Shown here: positions 54,606 through 64,000 of the stretch, piece after piece
Layout: the number at the start of each line of letters is the position of its first letter
How positions within the stretch are numbered: position 1 is the stretch's first letter
DNA from: Nectonema munidae
Lineage: Eukaryota > Nematomorpha > Nectonematoida > Nectonematidae
NCBI GenBank assembly: GCA_030549495.1
Contig: JAUIRK010000536.1
Location: 558,001-622,000, forward strand
Reading direction: 5' to 3'
Length of the DNA stretch: 64,000 nucleotides
Position numbers and translations under genes: made by a program
Notes under the pieces: generated by a model
What the model was told of the DNA's origin: nothing
The model's database searches: none
Seen by the model: the letters and a program-made list of their open reading frames with translations, nothing else

Positions 54606-55120
54606 ATATTTGCGTGAAAATAGGTTTATTTAAGTGCAATGCCTACTTAATTTAAATAATTAATTAGAAAAGGCAAATCAAATGAAAAGCTATGCACGTC
54701 TCGACAAAGAAAGATTTCATTAAATATGCAAAGATGATGGAAATAAGAGTATAGAAATGAGTGAAATTTAATTGGAGGAGATATACAGCTACTTTTTCTA
54801 TATATAGAAGCAGAGCAATTCAATAAATTAGAGAACTATCACAAAAAAATGTTGTAGCAATTAACTTTATAAGATTTATCAAAAGAAAACTACACATTAT
54901 TTCTATGGTGTTTCAAAAAGCTTAAATTTTGGTTCCTCTATAAATGATTGAAATTACATAAAATTCATTGAAAAAGGCAAGCAGACCAGTTGTTTTTAAA
55001 AAAAACTGTACCTTAAGGGTTAAACAAGAAAATCGTGTTTTTGTTGTCTAAGGAAAAGTGAAGCTTGAAAAGTCTTTCCAAGTACTACTCGTTGATTTGA
55101 TTGTGAATCAAAGATAAAAT

Positions 55121-55126
55121 TTTATT
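55121..55126 (-). terminator. Possible poly(A) signal of fzr
   Basis: AATAAA on the - strand about 350 bases after the fzr stop codon. The distance is plausible, but the motif is common by chance here. Confidence 0.25.
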
Positions 55127-55476
55127 TGTCTTTGAAGTATCATAACTGTATTTCATTATTTAAAAAATAGAACAAGTCATTAATGTATTTTTAGTGCATG
55201 AACAAAAATAATTACACAATCTTTAAATTAAAAACATTACATTTAAAATCAATACGGTCTAACGCTAATAAAATGATTAAATCTATATGGAAATGATATC
55301 GTAGTAGCATTGATAGCAAACAAAAGTAAAAAAAACACTTATAAACAACACATGATGTAGTGAAGTAATGCAGTTTTGAAAACGCCAAAATCAGTTAGAT
55401 AGAGAGACGGGAGAGAGGATAGAAGCTTAATCTGTTGTCTGAAAGGATTGAAAGTATCCAATCAATTGCATCAGCA

Positions 55477-55518
55477 TCAGCGAATAGTTGAGAAAAATGT
55501 CAGTAACGATTTAGGCTC
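55477..55518 (-). CDS. fzr: fzr exon D: C-terminal Ile-Arg tail
   Basis: Thirteen codons and TGA: EPKSLLTFFSTIR. It corresponds to human ESVSVLNLFTRIR. The acceptor is TTCATAG. It was too short for an open-frame scan and was found by phase and tail pattern. Confidence 0.88.
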   Translation of the reverse strand, partial: EPKSLLTFFSTIR

Positions 55519-58500
55519 CTATGAAATGGAAAACAAATTGATCAACATGGCATCGTATAGAATAGATAGAGAATATTAAAACTATTTCAAAGACGTCTAA
55601 GAAAAATCTTTATTCAAAAGTTAGTGCAAGATATCCTTTTCGACCGCTATGTTTATCAATAGATCTCTTCAGTTGTGGAAGCATGGATCAACAGTCATCT
55701 TACACTAACTTTTGGATAAAGACTATTACTCTTTTTATATTACCCTTTCTTAGTTTATCGAAGTAATATCAGTTAGGTTAGTTACTTCTAATAAACGAAG
55801 AGTGAGATAACCAGATCAAACTACTGGGAGACAAATTACAAAGAAGCAAAATAGCATAGATTTTACTTTGACGGAATTCGCTTTGCTGAACACATTCCAA
55901 AATCTTAAAGTTTCATCACCCGCTCCAGTGACGATTGACTCTCCACTAGGCGAAAGAGACTTGGCATCAAAGAAAGAATAAGTATTGATTAAAATAAGGA
56001 ATGCGAGAGGTGAGGTAATGCAATAATAATCATTACCAAGTAGAGAACTCTGTAAGAATGTCCAGTTAATACTGCCAACTGATTCATTGAAGGATACTTC
56101 CATACGATAATGTGGTTCTGGGCGTATCCATGAGTACTGACCTAAGAAAAAAAGGTAAACATCCATTGTGCTTTAAATTAGCGAGAGGTCACACGATTTC
56201 TTGGTGAAAGTAAATATGAAACAGGAAGAGAGGACAGACAGGAATACATTTAGAATGGTTCCAAATAAATCAATCTTATCTTATTATAGTAGCAAAAAAC
56301 ACTGTTTATTAAAAACTAATTAAATCCATAATTAGAATATTGAAATTTAACACTTTAACCATTTTTATACAAAAATTTAATAATGGAAAAAATTAGAAAA
56401 GAAAAAATATAATTAAACTACCCCCTCTCCTTGACACCCGACGATTCGCTCTAAACATGGGATGCTTTACGATTGAAAAGTAGAACAGGTGGTAAGGATG
56501 ATTGGGGGACGGATCATTTGTCCAGTATGAACACACAAACACTCTAACTTATAACCAAAAATAAAGAAATAACAAAAGTTTTTCAAAGTAAGCGTGTGAT
56601 TTAGTAAGCAAGTGAACATACATACACACAGTTATACTAACTTAGATTAATTAAATCAAACTTATGTAGATTTAAAAAATAATTTTAATTGAATTTCAGA
56701 TTAAATTTTAAATTTTTTTTCAGTATTGTAAGATAAGATATTTTTTAGATTAATAATTATTAGTAGTAATATATATAAAATCGAAAAAATAAAACAAAGC
56801 ATAAGATAATGCTTTGAGTGAGTGATGGTTGAGTAAATAGGGGTGTTTAAATAATTTGCTTATTCTGCTATCAGAGAAAGAAAATACAAAAATTTATATA
56901 AAACTCAAGTGGAACAACGAAAAAGAGGTTGAATCGGCGAGTGAGTGTGTGCGCTAAGTAGTTTCCAAGAGAGCAACTACTTAGATTCTATCTCTAAATA
57001 TAAATCTATTCTTACAATTGATAAAAAAAAATTTTATTTTTGATGTTGCAAAAGAAAATAAAAAGTGTGTTTTAAATCATATAATAACTGTTTGAAGGAT
57101 AAGCAGAAAAGCCAATAATTTCGGATTTTTTAAACTAGTGTATATGCGTGGTGTAAATATAATTAAAATATTTTCGCTGGAAGTATAGTTTTTAAATTTC
57201 ATCAATTTTGTAAAAAAAAATATAAAGTAGTCTTATAAATTTACATATGGGCTGTATACACTCTATTTTAAAGGATTGCTTGAATATTTTGCCTCCCGTG
57301 GTATTTCCAGACCAATTAATTTTGAAAATTGCAACCCCCCCCCCCCCCCCCCCCCAATAATTTTAAGAATGTAATGACCATTTAATGAGGATGTGATTCC
57401 TGACTAATGTATATAAAGAAAGATCGATAAAATTATAAAAAGAGGCATATTAATTCTTAAAAATAGACCATTGGCATATACAGGGTGTGGGTAAATCTGA
57501 ATCGCAAAGCCGTACTTAGCTCTTATTCGATATAAAAAATGAGGGCCTTGTTATTCTTAATATTTCTCCATTTTATAAACATTATTGTGAAATCTTAAAT
57601 TGTTGTGCTACTTAACGTTTCCATAGATCAATCCATTATTCTGTCTTCATCAGATCTGCTGATCAACCCTCAATTACTCACGCATTCAACGTTCATTTAC
57701 AATATCTCAATATGGATCATTCCACTTCTAGCTCTGATAAGAAAGTAGATAAAGAACAAGCACGCGCAACGTCAAGGAAACCATTAAATCATTACTACTT
57801 GGCCAATATTCCCTGCTTCCATTGATACCCCCTTCAAGTAGAAAGGATCAGTAAAAAAGGAAATCTAGATGCCCACTCTTGCTGGATATTATTGTGACTA
57901 TATTGCCGTACCCAGTTCTTGCATATCCATCTGAGTGGGAAGTAAACTCTGACCCTGATATGGAGAGAAGTTATACATTGGCTCTGATATCAAGATGCGC
58001 AAGAGATGACTTAACTAACCAATACTATTTAATCCTAGTTCTCATTTCACAAATTGAGTTGTCTGCTATCTCTCACAGGACTCCACTAGGCCGGGCTTAT
58101 TTTGAGCAGGCAAGATTAGTTTTTGAACTGTTTCAGACCACCACTATCAGGTTTTGAGCAGTAATATTGAAAATACTGGGAGCACTCTTAACCTCCCTTC
58201 CTTACGCCTGGACTACGGATTACAAAGCCCTGTCAATAGCGTCCGAAAAAATAGCCGACGCTCCATATGCAGGGCTATAGGCGATTATTCCAGAATTCTC
58301 TCTATTACCAAATACACTTGGAAAAGCAAATCCAAGAGTTTTCCAGGTATCAGATCGATGTAATGTCAGCCCGTATGCCCAATATGGCTGATAAGGTTAC
58401 ATGTCGCCAGTTGGCCCCGCTATTACCCAGTCCCACGGTCGAAACATTGGCCAATCTAGTGAGTGACATGCAAGCAGACCGAGTGGAGACGTTAAAAGCT

Positions 58501-60310
58501 ATGTAAAACCCAGGATTTAAGGATCACTTGTTCTACCATTTGATGTCATCAAAGTCCTAGTGTCCTTGGTACACCAGGACCTTGACAGTGGCTAGGTTTC
58601 CATTAACTAATTTTATGAGATGGCATCATACGCCAGATACAATATTTGATAACTAAGATAAGAAACTGGGGTAGAAAGAATAAAAACATCCAAAAAGACC
58701 TAGTGCCATCTCTTTCCATTCCAATGATACGCTAGTAGGATTCCTTCAGGGTGGGTAGGATGGGAAGTTGAGTAGCAGCTTAACTTGAAGAGAGAATCCA
58801 AAACGAAAAGGAAAGAATGAAGTAGCTCATTAGTGCCTTGCCTTATATACACGATGGTATTATTTTTTTGAAGGAGATACGAAATTAAGAGCACGACGCT
58901 CTTCCTGTCGAGAGGGAAAATCTGCAGGATTGTCAGCTGTATTGATGTGATCCTTGATGTGGTAATATCCTTCAACGTTTTCTTTAAAGAGTTGTTCGAG
59001 TAGCATGATGGACCAAGCACAGAGTGCTCCACCATTTTTGATATTGGCGATGGTCACAGCTGCCTCAGAGAAAATTTTACAGCAGAACTTCTTCAGCCTG
59101 GTTCCAATGATTACTGCGAGAAGTTCTGAGACATGGATAATAACCATCTCGCATAGGAGCCTAATATTAATGGATTTCTTACCACTGTCACAGATGCATC
59201 ATAAATCCAGTTATCCTCAATTTTCTTTAGGTGCCGCCATTTTTATTTTCCAGAAATTGTAAGCTATTATAAATCTATCGCATTGATAAAGAGTGAAACA
59301 TTTTTTTGCAAAAATTCCAGAGACGTCAAATTTTTTAATAAAATTTTTGTTGGCTTAGCTTCTGAGATATTAGATATTTTTATTTATTTTTTTTAAATGT
59401 GCTCTTTTGTGCCACCCCTGTTTTTTATTTTTCGCTACGCCACTTTAGCATTTTATTAAATATTGAATGATGTATTCATTTTTTATATTTTTCGTTTGAC
59501 GGACATATTTAAAATATATGGCTTAAGTTTTAATATATTTAAAAATTGCAAAAATAAATTGTCGATAATAAATTAAATTTATTGATTAATATTTGTTAGC
59601 TGATTAGTTTATTACTGAGATAAGTACGTAACTAACTAACTGAAAATATAAACCGTTTGGATAATAATTTATGCTCTCTACTTAAACATGGTGTAAAAAG
59701 TGATAAATTTTAACTGCAGTCGTCAAACGGAAAAGATTTTTATCCTGTACTGTTGATGCATTTTCAAAATTTTTAAAATGATGAGCATATAAAATCACTT
59801 TTATGGCCAACTAACACACAGAATTGACCAATATGACAGCCACTAAGTTGGTAAACCTAGAAAAAGATGAGGAAAAAAATAAGATCTTTTGATTTATAGA
59901 AATTGATACCTATCATTTATTGATATCAAATGTTCACATCTATATCTTCCTCAATTCATTGATAATACACTTATAATATCATTTGTTCTGTGGCACGTAG
60001 AGGGACGACTTCAAAAGGCCATTCACGCCTTGATCACAATGAACAACGGAGGAGAAGGACAACAATGCCTTCGCTTCACTTTCCCACATGCGTATTATAG
60101 GTGGAGATTTAATAGTATTTCATACCAATTCATTGGAGTGCTTAGACCAAGCCACGTTGCATACTTGTGAGTTGGTGTCGATGCATTGAAGCGTTTGATT
60201 CGTCAGAACGTTTCTGAAGCGCAGACAACGATCAACTGTCCCTCCTCCACTGCAGAGCAAGCCACTTTGGTGAGGGGACCAGGAAATAGCCTTCACTGCA
60301 GCTGTATGAT
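55477..60310 (-). CDS. fzr: Fizzy-related / Cdh1 (APC/C activator), last four exons
   Basis: Fizzy-related brings substrates to the anaphase-promoting complex in late mitosis and G1. Four - strand exons: 60310-60126, 56141-56037, 55959-55867, 55518-55477, 425 bp ending TGA, all with GT/AG junctions in phase. They read AAVKAISWSPHQSGLL, VCNVAWSKHSNEL, VSTHGYAQNHIIVWKYPS, LTGHSYRVLYL, VTGAGDETLRFWNVFSK and the tail EPKSLLTFFSTIR. This follows human FZR1 almost word for word through the last WD40 blades (from AAVKAIAWSPHQHG to NLFTRIR). The final Ile-Arg is the APC/C-binding tail of Cdc20/Cdh1 proteins. VWKYPS and the ending favour Cdh1 over Cdc20. Earlier exons, with C-box and KEN-binding blades, lie beyond 60310, probably outside the window. 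One oddity: LRFRN where the family has RFWN. Confidence 0.93.
55867..55959 (-). CDS. fzr: fzr exon C: last WD40 repeat
   Basis: Thirty-one codons, phase 0-0: SLSPSGESIVTGAGDETL then RFWNVFSKANSVK. It is preceded by a 77-bp intron. Acceptor CCAAG, donor GTAAAA. Confidence 0.95.
56037..56141 (-). CDS. fzr: fzr exon B: WD40 blade region
   Basis: Thirty-five codons, phase 0-0: VSTHGYAQNHIIVWKYPS and then LAVLTGHSYRVLYL. Acceptor CTTAG, donor GTAATG. A longer frame on this strand in another register hides it. Confidence 0.95.
56142..57334. other. fzr intron, first part, nothing recognised
   Basis: AT-rich intron between fzr exons A and B, with no named element. Confidence 0.45.
57335..57355 (+). 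repeat. Poly-C homopolymer, 21 bases
   Basis: Twenty-one C on the + strand (G on the transcribed fzr strand) inside the fzr intron. Confidence 0.9.
57714..58560 (+). other. Unrecognised decayed coding-like sequence, possible retroelement relic
   Basis: A GC-richer stretch with protein-like but broken frames (for example LSAISHRTPLGRAYFEQA and VTCRQLAPLLPSPTVETL) on the + strand inside the fzr intron. I do not recognise the family. Because a retroelement fragment follows at once on the other strand, it may be part of the same or another fossil element. It is broken in several places. Confidence 0.35.
58612..58654 (+). repeat. 43-bp dispersed repeat, copy 1
   Basis: Matches 62975-63017 at 41 of 43 bases (core ATGAGATGGCATCATACGC). 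Confidence 0.85.
58700..59240 (-). mobile_element. Fossil retroelement pol fragment (RNase H region, LTR-type)
   Basis: The - strand keeps the pattern SELLAVIIGTRL followed at a distance by HIKDHINTADNPADFPSR. In LTR-type retroelement pol proteins these mark the RNase H domain and the N-P-A-D-x-x-S-R motif downstream of it. No terminal repeats were found, so it is a short internal relic. It is broken, with several breaks. It lies in the fzr intron in the gene's orientation. Family (BEL, Gypsy or DIRS-like) not resolved; age looks old. Confidence 0.6.
59262..60125. other. fzr intron, last part
   Basis: AT-rich up to about 59990. Then 60000-60110, next to the fzr exon A donor, is GC-richer, with a + strand frame (LITMNNGGEGQQCLRFTFPH) that looks protein-like but has no partner exon I can find. 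Function unknown. Confidence 0.4.
60126..60310 (-). CDS. fzr: fzr exon A: WD40 blade region
   Basis: Two bases plus 61 codons, starting (D)HTAAVKAISW and ending SKHSNEL. The substrate-facing SGGGTVDRC is kept. LRFRNVLTNQ replaces the usual IRFWNTLTGQ, with AGA (Arg) in place of the core Trp. Acceptor CTTAG, donor GTATGA. Confidence 0.93.
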
Positions 60311-62437
60311 CTAAGTAAATAATTCACGAGTTAAAATGCCCTTCGCATACAAAGCAAGAAGGTTTTAATGGAGATGCGCGCGCGTGTATGTAATTGTGTT
60401 TATAAAACCTCGTTAAAATTAGAGGCTTTATTATTTATGAATATGATGGTGATGGTGGTGATAGGGTGAAAATGAACACTCTTTCACAGACGCACACCAA
60501 GACACAGACGCTACTATGCTTTACAATTGTATCGATTATTATTTAAAAATCAATATGGTACAAACATGATCAAAAGCGATAACTAACATCAAAATTATAT
60601 GAAAAACACATCTGCACATTCGTATGTATTTTTTTAAGGATTCCCTAATTTTCCTATATAGTGGCAAAACCTGATGAAGACCTTGTGGGAAAAAAACCCT
60701 TAAAAATTTCTACCCTTCCTTAAAATGTCTCTCAGTTTTTTTTAATAACATGTTAATATAGGTTAACCATTTATTTTTGGAAGATAGTAAAAACATCTTT
60801 AAAATTTTTTTTTTAATTAATTTTCTTTTAACCTATCTAAGAATGGAAGAAAAAAAATAGAATTTGCTTTAATATCTCTAAAATAACTTGATGGGTTATG
60901 AGTGACTTACCGTGTTTAGTATGGGTCATCAGTGAGTAGCGCAAAACTATTGAAATTTCAACCCCCCCCCCCCCCCTCATGTAACGCATTCATGACCCCG
61001 TTCTTACCTCTTACCTTTCCAACAAATTCTTGCATTTGATATCACCCGTTGTCACTCTTTCTCCTCCACTTCTCCCTAAATCTTTTCAAAATTAAAAAAA
61101 TTATCTTCTAAACTATCATCATGAAGAAATAACCCCCCTAATTCAATTTTAAATCGAATTGATGGTGGCAAAAAACATTTGGAACATACTTTTACAACTC
61201 ATCTTTCTTTATAAACACCCTCTCCTCTCGCACATGTAACGTTTCGTGCGCAATTGAACAACTTTCTCCCTATGGCGTTACGTTATATATGTATATCTCC
61301 TTACAAAGAATATTATCTTAGGTAATATAGTTTAGAAAATTACAGATTCTAGAAAAAATTTTATTGAAGAATAACAAAAAAAACATTGAACAAAATAGAA
61401 ATCATGGAAGCAATTAGAATTTTTTGAACGCACAGAAACTTGTTACACGCCGAACTAAAAGTATGTTTTGTTGCAAAAAAGCGCCTCTTTCTTTGCTCTG
61501 AAAACTTCGGTAAAAGATTTTTGTTCTGAATTTTTGAATTTTGATGGTACTGAATAAATGGAGTGTGGAAAGTTCTTGATGTGAAATCATTTATCAACTT
61601 TCTTGCAAAAAATTGTTTGAATTCAAACAAGGAAAGTTTATTCTTATTTTTGTTCAGTAGTTATCTTTGTATAAATTATGAAGGAGTTTACTATTGAAGT
61701 TTCAAGTAGGTCAAAAAAATTCAAATAAAACTTATTACGAATTTTTCTGTTGTGATTATACTAACCTTTTAGTTGGTTTGATTTATCTTGTTGCTAAGGA
61801 TCTAGGCCTCAGATCGGATCCAAAAATTAAAGAACTTGTTTTGCAACCATTAGGCCTTATATGGATTTCATGCTATATTTTCAAATTCGTAAAAATTCTC
61901 TTCATTTCTCCCTTTCCCAAAAAATGATTCGTTTGTGTGAACAAAAGTATTTATAACAAAATTACAATTACAAAACAAACAAGTAAAAAATCATCAAATA
62001 TAATTTGATAAAAAAAATTTTATAATTTGATTTGATAAAAATAATAATGCTAAACAACCACATTGGCCAGTTGAGGGCTGAATAGGCTCTCTCCGCTTAG
62101 CAACCTTAGGTCTGACCCAGAAAATGGAGTTGCTTATAAAGAAAAAAGTGTAGGTGCAGTATAAAGCTAAAATGAATGTATGATTTATTGGTTTCACTTG
62201 AACACAATGGTCTACTTCGAACGAGATATAAAATGTCAACTTTTCAATGCAATTGATAAATAACAAAAAAAGTGGTTTAAAAAAGAACATAACAATATAT
62301 AGTATAGCAGTAATCACACAAATATAAAAAGAGTGCAAGTTACGCACTGAAATGAAAAAGTAGTGTGAGCGAAAAAAGAACAATGAAGCGAATGCCATTA
62401 GTGAATATCTATTTCATCGATTGCACTAAAACACAAT
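60311..62437. other. fzr upstream intron, nothing firmly recognised
   Basis: Contains an alternating GC run (GCGCGCGCGT near 60377), ATGGTG repeats near 60437 and the poly-C tract. A GC-richer 90-base patch at 62045-62130 may be a transposon scrap. No upstream fzr exon was found. Confidence 0.4.
60962..60976 (+). repeat. Poly-C homopolymer, 15 bases
   Basis: Fifteen consecutive C on the + strand in AT-rich DNA. Confidence 0.85.
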
Positions 62438-62772
62438 GGGTCACTCATGACCAAGTATGAAATGTCAAATTTTCATTGCATTTCTCAATCAATTTATCAA
62501 ATGGCGTCTTATTAGTAATATCGAAGGAATGTGATTATGCATTAAATTTCACTAAGTTTCTTATCAAAGGAATTTATTTTGAACACAATTTTTGGAAATA
62601 AAATTTTTTTTAAGTAGCTCAGCGAAACTTTGGCATAAACATGAATTAAAATTTTTTTATTGTTATAAGCTCAATTGTTCAATTTTTTCTTCGCTAAAGT
62701 ATCTTGAAATAAAATATTTTTTATTTATTTCAATGAATTATTTTAGTGTTTATTATTGGTCATGAGTGACCC
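62438..62772. mobile_element. MITE-like element with 16-bp inverted ends
   Basis: GGGTCACTCATGACCA at 62438-62453 and its exact reverse complement at 62757-62772; the bases outside also resemble each other (AAAACACAAT and AAAACATTTT), so the true ends may lie about 10 bp further out. No coding inside. A worn relative of the left end is at about 62195-62255. Confidence 0.6.
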
Positions 62773-62974
62773 AAAATGTTTTAAAGGATGATAGTATTGG
62801 CTTATGAAGAAAATTGTCAAAATTTAAAATGATTTCTATTTAACCATTGCACTTACTAAAATCACCAGAGAATATTAATTTCCTATATCCGTTGTCATTT
62901 TATGCAGTGATACGGTAGATAAGGTGATAGACATTGCAATAAAAAGCAAATATAACAACTTTTTATAACCTAAC

Positions 62975-63017
62975 TTTATGAGATGGCATCATACGCAAGA
63001 TACAATATTTCATAACT
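62975..63017 (+). repeat. 43-bp dispersed repeat, copy 2
   Basis: Near-identical to 58612-58654, 22 bp before the Tigger element's end. Confidence 0.85.
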
Positions 63018-63039
63018 TTTTAAAACTATTTTGTACATA

Positions 63040-64000
63040 CAGTGAAACCTCGAATATCCGAATTTTCGTGTATCCGAACAACTCACATGTCCCCCGAAAA
63101 AAACATATAACAATTTTTATTGTAAAGTAAAATTTTGAAAGATATACGATTACAAAAAAACTAATTCTACCCAATAATTTCTAACCTTTTTTATTTTTTG
63201 AAATTACGATTTATTTTATATTTGCCTTTTGTTTGTCTTTGTTTTTTAATATAGTTTTTACTAACTTTCAAAATGTCTGAGAAAATTATAAAAAGAAAAC
63301 ATAATGTTCTTTCTTTAGATAACAAGATTTTTTTTAGAAAGACCTACTTCAGACTCGGTAGCTGCAAGATTAGACGAAGAGTATTGTGCTGGTCGATCTA
63401 CTATTACAGATATTAAAACACAACGATAAAATTGTTACGTTCACAACTAGTAACTTTATAAATAAAAAGTTGTGCAATAGAGAGACAATGTTTGTTGGAA
63501 ACAATAAAAAAATGGAAGATGCTTTGTACACGTGGTTTTTTACCCAAGAGCGCCATAAAAGTAAACCGATTAGTGGTTCTATTTTTCAATGATCAACTAA
63601 AAAAAGAACAATAATTTTAGAGCATCATAAGCATGGTTAGAACGACGACTCAGCATTGTTGGAGAGCGTCTAACTGCTGACACATCAGAAATTGAAAATT
63701 TTGAGAACACCTTGTATTTACTTATGTAAGAAAGCAATGCATATCAAGAGCAGTTTTATAATACTGACGATATACTTTTATTCTGGCGCTGTTTTCAAAA
63801 GAAAACCTTGATTTCTAAAAGTGAAAAAACTATTTCTGGACACAAAAGATTCAAAGACTGTTTAACTTTACTTTTAATAACAAATGCAACTGGATCAAAC
63901 TTTTAGTAAGGTAAGTCCAGTAATGCTAGATGACTTATAAAAGATTTTAATTGAAAAAAAATTGCCTGTCGTTTACAAATCTCAAACAAGGTCTTGGATG
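63040..64000 (+). mobile_element. Decayed Tigger/pogo DNA transposon, 5' part, runs off the window
   Basis: Starts CAGTGAAACCTCGAATATCC after a TA, as expected for a Tigger/pogo inverted repeat with TA target. From ATG at 63273 it reads MSEKIIKRKHNVLSLDNKI, then in other frames DSVAARLDEEYCAGRSTIT with DIKTQ (CENP-B-type helix-turn-helix), KKMEDALYTWFFTQERHKSK and PISGSIF (second DNA-binding half), and later FYNTDDILLFWRCFQKKTL (start of the DDE catalytic region) and LPVVYKSQTRSWM at the window end. Several frameshifts and stops make it inactive. The right end is outside. Confidence 0.87.

Larger units (their letters stand above)
53886..55476. other. Intergenic DNA downstream of fzr
   Basis: The part next to 55476 is presumably fzr 3' UTR (on - strand). 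Apart from the SINE fragment nothing is recognised. Confidence 0.4.

Noticed and set aside
55816-56166. 116-residue - strand ORF as a gene of its own
   Set aside because: It runs through fzr exon C in frame, an intron, and exon B in the wrong frame; the spliced reading matches FZR throughout.
57285-57330. LVWKY on the - strand as the missing fzr exon
   Set aside because: It has a stop just before and no further match; the true exon with VSTHGYAQNHIIVWKYPS is at 56037-56141.
61361-62398. Two - strand ORFs of 89 and 134 residues as fzr exons or other genes
   Set aside because: Low-complexity Phe-rich products with no WD40 pattern and no splice phase fitting fzr exon A.

Overview
The window is AT-rich eukaryotic DNA with intron-rich host genes, short 52-62 bp introns next to introns of several kilobases, and many decayed transposons. 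Protein matches (a type IV collagen closest to the alpha-2/viking class, and a Fizzy-related/Cdh1 protein) and the transposon mix (hAT, Tigger, piggyBac-like MITE, non-LTR retrotransposons, tRNA-like SINEs) point to an invertebrate, most likely an arthropod. A crustacean such as a copepod fits the base composition, but that is a guess.

Region 1 (1-37.5 kb, + strand): the C-terminal ~90% of a type IV collagen gene. I read 30 exons whose splice phases fit throughout: 4728 coding bases, or 1575 codons plus a stop. Exons 1-27 encode the interrupted Gly-X-Y triple helix. Exons 28-30 encode the end of the helix and a complete NC1 domain with all 12 cysteines. The signal peptide and 7S region lie to the left of the window. 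Introns carry antisense LINE fragments, hAT-type non-autonomous elements, a short inverted-repeat element, a decayed hAT transposase gene and several local segmental duplications. One of these is an exact 93-bp copy of part of exon 26.

Region 2 (37.5-55.4 kb): intergenic DNA between two convergent genes. It holds a GC-richer, promoter-like island at 39.85-40.5 kb, a 21-bp tandem repeat, a TTAA-flanked piggyBac-like MITE, a decayed hAT element with a BED-type transposase, a LINE reverse-transcriptase relic with the same MITE family inserted in it, and two tRNA-like SINE fragments.

Region 3 (55.4-60.3 kb, - strand): the last four exons of a fizzy-related/Cdh1 gene (APC/C activator), covering the last WD40 blades and the C-terminal Ile-Arg tail. 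Its 4-kb intron holds a broken retroelement relic. The rest of the gene is to the right of the window.

Region 4 (60.3-64 kb): fzr intron or upstream sequence with inverted-repeat MITE-like sequence and the 5' part of a decayed Tigger/pogo transposon that runs off the end.

The two host genes have unrelated jobs (basement-membrane scaffold; cell-cycle proteolysis). I found no undescribed multi-gene system. The most notable points are the collagen NC1 without a methionine where the sulfilimine cross-link normally forms, the patchwork duplication carrying an orphan exon copy, and a Trp-to-Arg change in a core WD40 motif of fzr.
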